A DNA stretch of 64,000 nucleotides, taken from NCBI GenBank assembly GCA_900541915.1, contig UQLS01000002.1, forward strand, positions 1 through 64,000. The letters run 5' to 3'. Shown here in pieces: positions 1-8,146 of the stretch. The first letter of the stretch is position 1; the number at the start of each line of letters is the position of its first letter. The notes under the pieces were generated by a model. The model was not told the origin of the DNA. It saw only the letters and a list, made by a program, of their open reading frames with translations, and searched no databases. The stretch comes from an uncultured Phascolarctobacterium sp. Lineage in GTDB: Bacteria > Bacillota > Negativicutes > Acidaminococcales > Acidaminococcaceae. The position numbers and the translations under genes were made by a program.

Positions 1-463
1 TGCTTCTATCGACTGGGTAACCATCTTCCTGTTCGCAGGTATGATGCCTGTATCCTCTGCAATGGATAAAACTGGCGCTGGTAAACTGGTTGCTGAATTC
101 TGCGTTGGCCTGATGGGCGGTTCTCCTTCCCCGATGGTTGTAACTGCAGTACTCTTCATCCTGTCCTGCGGCCTGACCCAATTCATGTCCAACACTGCAT
201 CTGCAGCTCTGCTGTGCCCGATTGGCATTGCAATCTCCAAACAACTGGGTGCTGACCCGAAAGCAGTATTGATGGCAATTGCGGTTGCAGCTTCCTGCGC
301 ATTCGCAACTCCTGTTGGTACTCCTCCGAACACCCTGGTACTTGGCCCTGGCGGATACAAATTCATGGACTATGTAAAAGCTGGTACCGGTCTGGTAATC
401 GTAGCATTTATCGTATCCCTGGTTATCATCCCGATGGTATGGCCTTTCTTCCCCGGCAAATAA
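1..463 (+). CDS. SLC13/DASS-family anion (carboxylate) permease, C-terminal part
   Basis: The reading frame is open from the window edge, so only the last ~154 residues are present and the start lies outside. The segment is hydrophobic, with several membrane spans, and carries the motif MSNTASAAL followed about 50 residues later by GTPPNT in ATPVGTPPNTLVLGPGG. These are the paired SNT-type substrate and sodium sites of the divalent anion:Na+ symporter family. Such proteins take up di- or tricarboxylates or sulfate at the inner membrane. The exact substrate cannot be read from this fragment. A strong hairpin terminator follows 30 bases after the stop codon, so this gene ends its operon. Codon use is C-rich at third positions, like the highly expressed genes here. 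Confidence 0.85.
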   Translation, partial: ASIDWVTIFLFAGMMPVSSAMDKTGAGKLVAEFCVGLMGGSPSPMVVTAVLFILSCGLTQFMSNTASAALLCPIGIAISKQLGADPKAVLMAIAVAASCAFATPVGTPPNTLVLGPGGYKFMDYVKAGTGLVIVAFIVSLVIIPMVWPFFPGK

Positions 464-493
464 TTTAAAATAAATTACATACGGGAAACAATC

Positions 494-531
494 AAACCTG
501 CTGTGAGCGAAAGCTTGCAGCAGGTTTTTTG
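494..531 (+). terminator. Rho-independent terminator after the SLC13 permease
   Basis: AACCTGCTG pairs with CAGCAGGTT around a short AT-rich loop and is followed by a run of T. Confidence 0.85.
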
Positions 532-580
532 CTTTTGGCGTGTAATATAATAATTAATTATTTACTGGTGGGTGAACAGG

Positions 581-1648
581 ATGGCAGAACAAAAAGTATT
601 TAGTTCAAGCTCTATTGAAGATAATAAAAAGTTCTTAGATTATTTTGATTTTAAAGATACTGGTTGTTATTATACATATAATAATGGAAAATTGGAGTTT
701 TATAGAAAAAATGGAGAGTTACAATTTGGAGAAGCGGGTATTTTTTGTTTTTGTGTAGATGGTTGTATAGCTCATATTGGTAGCAATAGTAATATATTAA
801 AAATTTTATCTAGTTCATATAGAACTGGAGGGACAAGAACCATTAAAGAAAATGACAAGAAAAAGCAAGGCACAGATACATATGATAGAGTTAATAGTTA
901 TTTGAAAAAAATGGAAGAAGCTGTGAGTAAACAAGTAAGTATTTATTATAAATTGACCAAATCAGATGAAGATAGAATGGATATTAAGTATAGAATTATT
1001 TATCTATATATCAATGCTTTTAAGAAATATATTCCATTGAATACTGATAGAGACAATGAAAAAGCTATAAAAAGAAATGTAGGGATTGCAGATTTTTATT
1101 TAAAAGACTTTATTAAATTTTGTAATAGTAAAGTAGGCAATGCTTTGAAAGATTTTGAACATGCATCAATGAATGTTAGAAAGGAAATAAAAATACAGGA
1201 TAGGTTAGAAGAAGTAAAAAGCAATCAAATCATAAATTGTAGTACAAGTCGTAGTAATGAAGTTCGTAAAATGGCGCTATTACATGCAAATAATAAATGT
1301 TTTTTAGAAGATAGTGAGCATTGTGAACAAGCTTATTTTAAAAGAAAAAATATTATTGTTGAAGGTAATGATAATTATTTGGAGGTACATCATTTAATTC
1401 CATTATGGTTAGTAAATTCACAGAATGATGAAACAAAGCAGCAACTGCTGCATAATAGTGATCTTGATATAGAAGCTAATACTGTTTGTTTGTGCAGTAA
1501 TTGTCACAATAAACTACATTATGGAACAAAAAGTGAGGTAGAGAGGTTGCTAAAAAATTTATATGATAGAAAGAAAAATGAATTGGAAAAAGAACATCTT
1601 TTTATAACTTTTGATGATTTACTGAAAACATATATTGAAGATTACTAA
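581..1648 (+). CDS. HNH endonuclease-like protein with a GIY-YIG-like N-terminal segment
   Basis: The ATG at 581 is chosen because GGTGG lies about 10 bases upstream; a GTG at 572 is in frame but has no spaced ribosome binding site. The 355-residue protein ends in an HNH/treble-clef nuclease domain: EVHHLIPL (about 268-275), then NTVCLCSNCHNKLHYG (about 300-315), with a further Cys pair near 240 and 248 that may complete a zinc site. Residues about 53-77 read GIF-x9-HIGSNSN-x-LK, which looks like the GIY-YIG nuclease signature, but the usual catalytic Arg after YIG is Ile/Lys here. The middle (90-220) is helical, Lys-rich and unassigned. The gene is far richer in A+T than its neighbours and uses AT-ending codons almost throughout, which suggests horizontal transfer. 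A restriction or defence role is possible but not shown. A hydrolase gene follows 24 bases downstream. Confidence 0.7.
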   Translation: MAEQKVFSSSSIEDNKKFLDYFDFKDTGCYYTYNNGKLEFYRKNGELQFGEAGIFCFCVDGCIAHIGSNSNILKILSSSYRTGGTRTIKENDKKKQGTDTYDRVNSYLKKMEEAVSKQVSIYYKLTKSDEDRMDIKYRIIYLYINAFKKYIPLNTDRDNEKAIKRNVGIADFYLKDFIKFCNSKVGNALKDFEHASMNVRKEIKIQDRLEEVKSNQIINCSTSRSNEVRKMALLHANNKCFLEDSEHCEQAYFKRKNIIVEGNDNYLEVHHLIPLWLVNSQNDETKQQLLHNSDLDIEANTVCLCSNCHNKLHYGTKSEVERLLKNLYDRKKNELEKEHLFITFDDLLKTYIEDY

Positions 1649-1672
1649 TAAACTTTAAAAGTGGTGAACAAA

Positions 1673-2398
1673 ATGCAGAATTTTACTTTTACTGGTCCTT
1701 ATGGAGAAATAGAATGTATCGTCAGTAGCTGTGAAAAAGTTAACGCGCCCGTACTTGTTATGGCGCATGGCTTCCGCGGCAGCAGGGACGGAGGCGGACG
1801 CGCTATAGAGCTGGCTGATAAAGTGCAGCAGTATGTTAATGTGGTACGCTTTAATTTTAACGGCAGTCAGATTCTTTCCCGTCAGATTGAAGAATTGCAG
1901 GCAGTAGTTGCTGCCGTAAGAAAACAGCTGCCGAATAGAAAAATTATTCTTTTGGGACGCAGCCTAGGCGGTGCGGCAGCAATGCTTACAGCAGCGCAGG
2001 ATAACGAGATTGCCGGACTTATTTTATGGGCGACCCCCAATAATCTGCGTCAGACTTTCCTGCAGGCATTAGGACAGGAGCAGTATGCACTTTTAGACAG
2101 CGGCAAAACTCTTCATCTGGCAGATGAACGCGGCAAGCTGGCACTGACGCCGGATTTTTTAACAGATATTGATAAATACGATATTGATGCCGTGCTGAAA
2201 AATTGGCAGCAGCGGCCGGTACTTATCGTGCATGGTGCAGCAGATGAAACAGTGGACGTAAGCCAGGCAAAGCGTAATTTTTCTCTGTTAAATGTACGTA
2301 AAGAACTGCATATTTTCCCAGAGGGAGATCACAGCTTTACCTGCTGCAGCGGTGAGGCTGGAGAAATTATCTGTAAGTGGCTGCAGCAATTTGTATAA
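1673..2398 (+). CDS. Alpha/beta hydrolase (serine esterase/lipase-like)
   Basis: The ATG at 1673 is preceded by GTGGTGA at a suitable distance; an upstream GTG at 1661 is in frame but overlaps that site. The 241-residue protein has the alpha/beta-hydrolase triad in order: nucleophile Ser about 97 in GRSLGG, Asp about 191 in HGAADETV, and His about 220 in EGDHSF. An oxyanion-loop-like MAHGFRG sits near residue 33. There is no signal peptide, so it acts in the cytoplasm. It resembles small dienelactone-hydrolase/peptidase-like esterases; the substrate is unknown. Base composition returns to the local norm immediately after the AT-rich HNH gene. Confidence 0.85.
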   Translation: MQNFTFTGPYGEIECIVSSCEKVNAPVLVMAHGFRGSRDGGGRAIELADKVQQYVNVVRFNFNGSQILSRQIEELQAVVAAVRKQLPNRKIILLGRSLGGAAAMLTAAQDNEIAGLILWATPNNLRQTFLQALGQEQYALLDSGKTLHLADERGKLALTPDFLTDIDKYDIDAVLKNWQQRPVLIVHGAADETVDVSQAKRNFSLLNVRKELHIFPEGDHSFTCCSGEAGEIICKWLQQFV

Positions 2399-2462
2399 TT
2401 TATTTTTTGCCCAATTAGTTGTATAATATAAAATGTGGAAATATATATTTCGGAGGCTGAAT

Positions 2463-3017
2463 GTGAAAAAGTTATTTTTAATATGTATGTTGATTTTATG
2501 TTCCTTAGCAGCGTCTGCCTGCGGCAAGGAAGCAGAAGCACCCAAAACGGAGCCTGCTACGGCTGTGTTTGAAACCAGCATGGGCAGCTTTGAGATTAAA
2601 CTGGCGACAGACCTTGCGCCTAATACCTGTGCTAATTTTATTAAACTGGCAGATAAGGGCTTTTACAATGGACTGATTTTTCACCGCGTTATCGACGGCT
2701 TTATGATTCAGGGCGGCGACCCTAACGGCAATGGTACCGGCGGACCTGGCTATACTATTAAAGACGAGTTTACCAGTAAGCTGCTCCATGACAGCGAAGG
2801 TGTGCTGTCCATGGCTAATGCAGGACCTAATACCGGCGGCAGCCAATTCTTCATTACTCTGGCGCCAACTCCGTGGCTGGATGGACGTCATGCTGTTTTC
2901 GGCAAGGTAACCAAGGGGATGGATGTAGTACGCAAGATAGGCCATGTCGCTACAGATGGCAACGATAAACCGCTGCAGGATGTTGTGATTAAGAAAATTA
3001 CCATAGAAAAGCGCTAA
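2463..3017 (+). CDS. Cyclophilin-type peptidyl-prolyl cis-trans isomerase, lipoprotein
   Basis: The GTG at 2463 follows CGGAGGCTGAAT and gives the N-terminus MKKLFLICMLILCSLAASAC, a lipoprotein signal with an acceptable lipobox before Cys about 21. A longer in-frame ATG at 2433 would only add ten residues with no ribosome binding site. The rest is a compact bacterial cyclophilin domain: FHRVIDGFMIQGGDPNGNGTGG, then SMANAGPNTGGSQFFIT and WLDGRHAVFGKV, which carry the catalytic Arg and the prolyl-pocket residues. It should assist folding of exported proteins outside the inner membrane. It is 184 residues long, normal for a single-domain cyclophilin with a signal. A TATAAT at 2422-2427 may be its -10 box. 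Confidence 0.9.
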   Translation: MKKLFLICMLILCSLAASACGKEAEAPKTEPATAVFETSMGSFEIKLATDLAPNTCANFIKLADKGFYNGLIFHRVIDGFMIQGGDPNGNGTGGPGYTIKDEFTSKLLHDSEGVLSMANAGPNTGGSQFFITLAPTPWLDGRHAVFGKVTKGMDVVRKIGHVATDGNDKPLQDVVIKKITIEKR

Positions 3018-3034
3018 GCTGAGGAGGAAACAGA

Positions 3035-4018
3035 TTGTTGCAGCAGACGGATTATGTAGTAGAGACCGTTGACCAGCAGGAAATGGTGGGTATTTGCGGC
3101 AGGAACGAAGAGTTTCTGCGCATTATCCGTGATTCTTTCAAAACCAGAATACTTGCCAGAGGCAATCAGATTTCTTTAGATGGCCCGGCAGAAGAGGTTG
3201 AGCAGCTCAGACAGCTTTTTACGGAGCTGCTGTTTCTCTATCGGCAGGGATTGCCGCTGACGGTGCATGATGTACGCTACAGCGTCTTTATGGTAAAAGA
3301 AGGACGCACGGATAAGCTGCATCGTATGTATGCGGATAATATAATAACTAACAGCCGCGGACGGCAGATAAAAGCTAAGACCTTGGGACAATGGAATTAT
3401 GTGGAAACTATCCGCCATAATTTTATTACTCTTGGCATTGGACCGGCCGGCACTGGCAAGACATATCTTGCAGTAGCGTTGGCGGTTGCCGCGCTCAAGA
3501 GAAAAGAGGTTGAGCGTATTGTTCTGACTCGTCCTGCCGTAGAAGCCGGAGAAAAGCTGGGCTTTTTGCCAGGTGATATGCAGGATAAGGTTGACCCGTA
3601 CCTGCGTCCGCTGTATGATGGACTGTACGATATGCTTGGCAGTGAAAGCTTTCAGAAGCATTTATCCCGCGGAACTATCGAGGTTGCGCCCTTAGCTTAT
3701 ATGCGCGGACGTACTTTAAATGATTCCTTTATCATTTTGGACGAAGCGCAGAACACTACGCCGGAGCAGATGAAAATGTTTCTTACTCGCTTTGGTTTCG
3801 GCAGCAAGATGGTTATTACCGGCGATATAACTCAGATTGACCTGCCTGCCGGCAAGACCAGCGGACTGAAAGATGCTGCCCGTATTCTGCGTGATGTGGC
3901 AGGCATCGGTATTATAAAATTTGACGAGCATGACGTTGTGCGCCATGAAATCGTCGGCTCTATTATCAGAGCTTATGAAAATTTCGAGAAGCGCAAACAT
4001 ACGGAGGAAACAAAATGA
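3035..4018 (+). CDS. phoH: PhoH-like ATPase
   Basis: Translation probably starts at the TTG at 3035, seven bases after GAGGAGG. The 327-residue protein has an N-terminal KH-like segment (about 1-110) and a C-terminal P-loop ATPase domain with Walker A GPAGTGKT (near 138) and Walker B FIILDEAQNTT (near 232). This is the PhoH/YbeZ family, RNA-associated ATPases whose gene is almost always next to ybeY, as here, where the two overlap by four bases. The pair is linked to rRNA maturation and RNA decay. It heads a six-gene run reaching recO. Confidence 0.93.
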   Translation: MLQQTDYVVETVDQQEMVGICGRNEEFLRIIRDSFKTRILARGNQISLDGPAEEVEQLRQLFTELLFLYRQGLPLTVHDVRYSVFMVKEGRTDKLHRMYADNIITNSRGRQIKAKTLGQWNYVETIRHNFITLGIGPAGTGKTYLAVALAVAALKRKEVERIVLTRPAVEAGEKLGFLPGDMQDKVDPYLRPLYDGLYDMLGSESFQKHLSRGTIEVAPLAYMRGRTLNDSFIILDEAQNTTPEQMKMFLTRFGFGSKMVITGDITQIDLPAGKTSGLKDAARILRDVAGIGIIKFDEHDVVRHEIVGSIIRAYENFEKRKHTEETK

Positions 4019-4503
4019 TCATCAATTTTGAAAATGATCAGGAGAAAATCGCTTTAAGCGAATATATGGAAAAACGACTGCATGACGGTTTAAATGCTGT
4101 TGCGCATTTGCATGGCTTGGATGATATGACCGAGGTAGATATCACCATCGTGGATGATGAAGAAATTCATACCTTGAACCGTGAATACCGCAATGTGGAC
4201 AGACCTACGGATGTACTGAGCTTTGCTCTGGACGAGGGTGAGGAAGATGAGCCGGAGCTGATTGACGGACCGGAGGAACATCTTTTAGGCGACATCATTA
4301 TTTCTGCGGAAACTGCTCAGCGCCAGGGTGAAGAATTCGGTCACGGATTGGAACGTGAGATTGTGTATCTTGCCGTGCACGGACTGCTGCACCTTTTAGG
4401 CTACGACCATATGACGGACGAAGATAAGAAAATCATGCGCGCTAAAGAAGAAGAAGCGCTGCGCGAAATTCGTCTTTCTGAAGAATATCTGGAGCAGAAA
4501 TAG
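4015..4503 (+). CDS. ybeY: Endoribonuclease YbeY (16S rRNA 3'-end maturation)
   Basis: The start ATG overlaps the phoH stop (ATGA), so the two are translationally coupled. The 162-residue protein contains the zinc-binding motif HGLLHLLGYDH near residues 123-133, diagnostic of the UPF0054/YbeY metalloribonucleases, plus the conserved NREYRNVDRPTDVLSFAL segment near 55-75. YbeY acts in rRNA processing and 70S quality control in the cytoplasm. An acidic stretch EGEEDEPELIDGPEE (about 76-90) is a little longer than in many relatives. Confidence 0.95.
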   Translation: MIINFENDQEKIALSEYMEKRLHDGLNAVAHLHGLDDMTEVDITIVDDEEIHTLNREYRNVDRPTDVLSFALDEGEEDEPELIDGPEEHLLGDIIISAETAQRQGEEFGHGLEREIVYLAVHGLLHLLGYDHMTDEDKKIMRAKEEEALREIRLSEEYLEQK

Positions 4504-4512
4504 GTGACGGAT

Positions 4513-4887
4513 ATGGATAAGGAACTTTTGACAGCGGCACTGGCAGCACGCAAAAACGCTTATGCGCCTTATTCCAAATTTGCAGTGGGAGCGGCTGTAC
4601 GTACAGCGGATGGCAAAATTTTTACCGGCTGCAATGTGGAGAACGCTTCCTACGGTTTAAGCTGCTGCGCTGAGCGCTGTGCCATTTTTGCGGCAGTAGG
4701 AGCAGGTGAGAGAAAGTTTACTGCTCTCTGCGTTGTTGCTGATACTAAAGAGCCTGTATCTCCCTGCGGCGCCTGCCGTCAGGTAATGACAGAGTTCAAT
4801 ATTCCTGAAATAATTTTAGCTAATACTAACGGCGACGTTAAAATATATACGCCGGAGGAGCTTCTGCCTTACGGCTTTACTTTGTAA
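4513..4887 (+). CDS. cdd: Cytidine deaminase
   Basis: The ATG at 4513 lies six bases after AGGTGA; a GTG at 4504 is in frame but overlaps that site. The 124-residue size and the zinc motifs, CCAERC (Cys-Ala-Glu) and PCGACRQ, mark a homotetrameric cytidine deaminase that turns cytidine or deoxycytidine into uridine for pyrimidine salvage. Conserved YAPYSKFAVGAA and GCNVENASYGL segments are present. The gene sits directly behind ybeY and before era, the classic ybeY-(dgkA)-cdd-era order, here without dgkA. Confidence 0.95.
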   Translation: MDKELLTAALAARKNAYAPYSKFAVGAAVRTADGKIFTGCNVENASYGLSCCAERCAIFAAVGAGERKFTALCVVADTKEPVSPCGACRQVMTEFNIPEIILANTNGDVKIYTPEELLPYGFTL

Positions 4888-4905
4888 ATTTGGAGGTTGA
4901 TTAAC

Positions 4906-5805
4906 ATAGAAAGCAAGAAACATTATTCCGGTTTTGCGGCTATTGTCGGACGTCCTAATGTGGGCAAATCTACGCTGACCAACCATTTGATCGGCGAAAA
5001 AATCGCTATTATGTCTGACCGCCCGCAGACTACAAGAAATAAAATTATGTGCATTATGAACACAGACAATGCACAGATTATGTTCCTTGATACGCCCGGT
5101 ATTCATAAACCCCATCACAAACTGGGCGAATACATGGTGCGTACTGCAGAAAGTACCTTAAAAGAAGTAGATGTCATCCTGTTCGTAGTTGATGCTTCTG
5201 AAAAACGCGGTGCCGGTGAAGAATATATTACTGAACTGCTGCAGAAGGTTAAAACGCCGGTTATTCTGGTAGTCAATAAGATTGACAAGCTGCAGGATAA
5301 GGACAAGCTTTTCCGTATTATTGATTCTTACAGCAAAACTTATGATTTTGCTGCTATCGTACCTGTTTCTGCGCTGGAGGATGAAGAGTTCCCCGGCCTC
5401 GTAGCAGAGATTACCAAGCATCTGCCGGAGGGGCCTGCTTATTTCCCCGATGACATGATTACTGACCAGCCGGAGCGCGTTATTGCTGCCGAGATGATCA
5501 GAGAGAAAATTCTGCTCTTGACCCGTGACGAAATTCCCCATTCTATTGCCGTAGAGGTGGAAGAATTCAAAGAACGCGACAACGATGATGTTTACATCCG
5601 TGCTACTATCTTCGTAGAACGTGATTCTCAAAAAGGCATTGTTATTGGTGCCAAAGGCAGTCTGCTGAAAAAGATTGGACAGCAGGCTCGGGCAGATATT
5701 GAAGGTTTGTTAGGCTGCAAAGTATTCCTCGACCTGTGGGTTAAGGTAAAAGCTGACTGGCGCAACAAAGACAAGGCGCTGAAACAGTTTGGCTATAACG
5801 ATTAA
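4906..5805 (+). CDS. era: GTPase Era, with an apparent AUA start
   Basis: The protein is a clear Era GTPase: G1 GRPNVGKS, G3 DTPG, G4 NKID, and a C-terminal KH domain with VIGAKGSLLKKIG; it binds 16S rRNA during 30S assembly. The N-terminus of the family begins a few residues before SGFAAIVGRPN. No ATG or GTG is in frame. The ribosome binding site GGAGG (4892-4896) directly abuts a TTG at 4897, leaving no spacer, whereas an ATA at 4906 sits nine bases away, the spacing used by genes here with GAGGTGAT leaders. I therefore place the start at ATA 4906 (299 residues); TTG 4897 is the conventional alternative. Confidence 0.93.
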   Translation: MESKKHYSGFAAIVGRPNVGKSTLTNHLIGEKIAIMSDRPQTTRNKIMCIMNTDNAQIMFLDTPGIHKPHHKLGEYMVRTAESTLKEVDVILFVVDASEKRGAGEEYITELLQKVKTPVILVVNKIDKLQDKDKLFRIIDSYSKTYDFAAIVPVSALEDEEFPGLVAEITKHLPEGPAYFPDDMITDQPERVIAAEMIREKILLLTRDEIPHSIAVEVEEFKERDNDDVYIRATIFVERDSQKGIVIGAKGSLLKKIGQQARADIEGLLGCKVFLDLWVKVKADWRNKDKALKQFGYND

Positions 5806-5834
5806 AGATAAATATTTTTAAGGAGTGATGACTT

Positions 5835-7160
5835 ATCGACGGCGATCCTGCTATCAGACTGATTAGCGAAATTTTATTGGTAATCCTGGTAGTTTTATTA
5901 AACGGTTTTTTTGTATTGGCAGAATATTCACTGGTGCGTGTGCGTTCCAGCAGACTGGAAGAAATGGAGCAGCATGGTGAAGGCACAGCTTCCATCGTGC
6001 TGCGTATCTCTAAGAAGCGTGAAACCTACCTCAGCGCTATCCAGGTAGGTATTACGGCTTCTTCGGTGCTGCTGGGTATTTTAGGCGGACCGCTTTTTGC
6101 GCGTCTTTTGGCAGCTGATGGTTTTATGGATAAGAGTCTGGCCTGGGCTTGCTCCTTCCTGATGGTTATTTTCCTGCATGTAGTATTTGGAGAACTGGTA
6201 CCGCGTGCTGTGGCCGTAAGTAAGGTAGAGCAAGTAGTGCTGCTGGTTTCTTATCCGCTGGTGCTTGTGCATTATCTGCTGTATCCCCTAGTGCTTCTTT
6301 TTAACAAGGTTGCCCGCATTGTTCTTGGTGCGCTGGGCATTTCTCAGCTGCCGAAGGAAGATATTTCCCGCAGTGAGGATGAACTGCGCAAGATTGTCAG
6401 TGCCAGTGAGCAGCACGGACAGCTGGACCATGCGGAAAGCAGAATGATTGACAACGTATTTGACTTTGCTGACCGCGTAGCCAGAGAGGTTATGGTACCG
6501 CGTCAGGACATGGTGTGTCTTTATACGGATGATTCACTGGAAGATAATCTGCAGGTGGTGCGCAATGGCAAGCACACCCGTTATCCTTTGTGTGACGAAG
6601 ATAAAGACCATGTTATCGGCATCGTACATGTACAGGACCTTATTGATTTAGATTCCCGCAGCGCAGACTTTGATTTCAGGCAGATTATGCGTCCTATCAG
6701 CGTAGTGCCCGAAGCAATGTCTACAGTAAAGGTACTGCAGATGCTGCAGCAGAAACATCAGCAGATGGCTCTGGTAGCCGATGAATATGGCGGCACGGCT
6801 GGCCTTGTAACGGTAGAGGACCTGGTAGAAGAAATCGTCGGCGAGATTCAAGACGAGCATGAAGCTGACGAGCCGGACGATATTATCAAGCTGTCGGAAA
6901 AAGAATATGAATTTGACGGGCTGGTATTGCTGGACGAAATCACGGATATCCTGGGCGTAAGCTTTGATGACCCCGAGGAAGATACCATCGGCGGCTATAT
7001 TTTCGGTTTGCTGGGACGTAAGCCGGAGGTTGGCGACAGCGTCGAAATAGGCTGTTATGACTTTACCGTGCTGCAGGCCGAGGGTTTCCGTGTACTGCGT
7101 GTGCGTGCGGTACGAGTACGGGATGATGAAGATGCAGGACAAGACGAACAACATCAGTGA
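5835..7160 (+). CDS. CNNM/CorC-HlyC family membrane protein (DUF21 + CBS pair)
   Basis: Domains in order: DUF21/CNNM transmembrane domain (about 1-180), a pair of CBS domains (about 205-330) and a C-terminal CorC_HlyC transporter-associated domain (about 345-425). The family is linked to magnesium or cobalt export and ion homeostasis; it was formerly called hemolysin-like TlyC. The frame has no ATG, GTG or TTG before a TTG at 5877, which would cut off the first predicted membrane helix. Upstream, AGGAG (5821-5825) is followed nine bases later by ATC at 5835, giving the family-like N-terminus (M)DGDPAIRLISEILLVIL. I take ATC 5835 as the probable start. Its 3' end overlaps recO. Confidence 0.88.
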   Translation: MDGDPAIRLISEILLVILVVLLNGFFVLAEYSLVRVRSSRLEEMEQHGEGTASIVLRISKKRETYLSAIQVGITASSVLLGILGGPLFARLLAADGFMDKSLAWACSFLMVIFLHVVFGELVPRAVAVSKVEQVVLLVSYPLVLVHYLLYPLVLLFNKVARIVLGALGISQLPKEDISRSEDELRKIVSASEQHGQLDHAESRMIDNVFDFADRVAREVMVPRQDMVCLYTDDSLEDNLQVVRNGKHTRYPLCDEDKDHVIGIVHVQDLIDLDSRSADFDFRQIMRPISVVPEAMSTVKVLQMLQQKHQQMALVADEYGGTAGLVTVEDLVEEIVGEIQDEHEADEPDDIIKLSEKEYEFDGLVLLDEITDILGVSFDDPEEDTIGGYIFGLLGRKPEVGDSVEIGCYDFTVLQAEGFRVLRVRAVRVRDDEDAGQDEQHQ

Positions 7161-7881
7161 TCAGGGCGTAGTGCTCATGGTACGCAACTGGCAGACGGCA
7201 GATAAGTATGCTGTCTGCTTTACCAGAGAGCACGGCAAGGTGAGGTTTATCGCCTATGGTGCCCGTTATGTGCGCAATACGGCAGGAAGGTTACTGCAGC
7301 CTTTTGCCAGTCTGCAGCTGGAAATTACTGCCGGACAGAAAATTGACCGTCTTAAAAGCTGTGAATTGCTACGTCTGCCGCAGGTTTATGATTTTAAGGA
7401 AATGGCCTACGGCGCAGTCATTACTGAGATAACTGCCGTACTGACAGAAGATCATCAGCCGCAGCCGGAAATCTATGAGCTTTTGGAGCAGGTTTTTCTG
7501 CTGATTAAGAAGCATAATCCTCGTTTGGTGACAGCTGCTTATATTTTGCAGCTGCTTGCTTTAACAGGCTTTGCGCCGCAGGTTGAAAGCTGCGTTGTCT
7601 GCGGCAGGCAGCCGGAGCCTGATGAAGATTGTTATTTCAGCCCGCTGCAGGGCGGACTTGTCTGCCATGAGTGTGCTGCAGGCGGTGAAGAACCTTTCAG
7701 TGCCGGAACGCGAATGCTGTTTAAGCAGCTGCAGCAGCTTGATTTTCAGTCGCCGCAGAAATTCAGCGTGCGTGGTGCGCATCTTATGGAACTGGAAAGA
7801 TTGCTGTGCAAGTTTTTGCTGTTCCAGACAGATAAGCCGCTGAAAAGTCTTGACTTTCTGAACCGGATGAATATTTCCTAA
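7132..7881 (+). CDS. recO: DNA repair protein RecO
   Basis: RecO mediates RecA loading in the RecFOR pathway. The N-terminal OB fold is visible as DQGVVLMVRNWQTADKYAV then FTREHGKVRFIAYGARY, and a four-Cys zinc site lies near residues 146-172 (CVVCGRQ...CHEC). The end of the upstream CNNM gene overlaps the start, so translation is probably coupled. ATG codons at 7123, 7126 and 7132 are all possible and none has a strong ribosome binding site; 7132 fits the family N-terminus best. It ends the phoH-to-recO run and is followed by a promoter and T-box. Confidence 0.9.
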   Translation: MQDKTNNISDQGVVLMVRNWQTADKYAVCFTREHGKVRFIAYGARYVRNTAGRLLQPFASLQLEITAGQKIDRLKSCELLRLPQVYDFKEMAYGAVITEITAVLTEDHQPQPEIYELLEQVFLLIKKHNPRLVTAAYILQLLALTGFAPQVESCVVCGRQPEPDEDCYFSPLQGGLVCHECAAGGEEPFSAGTRMLFKQLQQLDFQSPQKFSVRGAHLMELERLLCKFLLFQTDKPLKSLDFLNRMNIS

Positions 7882-7910
7882 TTGACAAAACAGATTGATT
7901 CTGCTATATT
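7882..7910 (+). promoter_or_regulatory. Sigma-A promoter of the glyQS T-box operon
   Basis: TTGACA (7882-7887), a 17-base spacer and TATATT (7905-7910), placed just before the T-box leader. Confidence 0.85.
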
Positions 7911-7914
7911 TGAA

Positions 7915-8122
7915 TTTAAGCTATGAAGAAGAGGAGTAGCCTGCAAAGCAAGCGAGCCGGGAGGGTGCAAGCCGGTACAGCGGGTGAAGGCGCTTTGGAG
8001 CCGTAAATAAATATTGCTTGAGGCGGATTGCGTTATTGTAGCAGTCAAGCAGGGTGGAACCGCGGAGTTTACATCTCCGTCCCTGTAACATATTTGTTAC
8101 AGGGACGGAGATTTTCGTTTTT
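7915..8122 (+). ncRNA. T-box leader (glycine, GGC specifier) with terminator
   Basis: The T-box sequence AGGGTGGAACCGCGG is present at 8051-8065. Upstream, the stem I 3' side reads GTGAA-GGC-GCTTTGGAGC, placing the specifier codon GGC (Gly) at 7989-7991, which matches the downstream glycyl-tRNA synthetase. A long hairpin, TCTCCGTCCCTGTAACA paired with its complement (8074-8111) and a T-rich tail, is the terminator; the T-box can pair with its 5' arm to form the antiterminator. Known T-box logic: uncharged tRNA-Gly stabilises readthrough into glyQS. The leader is short, with a compact stem I. Confidence 0.92.
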
Positions 8123-8146
8123 GTAACAGAAAATAGGAGGCAGAAA

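Noticed and set aside
581..1648. HNH gene as part of a prophage or intron homing element
   Set aside because: No integrase, phage structural gene, intron boundary or flanking direct repeat was found around it.
7915..8122. Leader read as a purine or SAM riboswitch
   Set aside because: The T-box sequence and GTGAA-GGC-GC specifier context, followed by glyQS, explain it fully.
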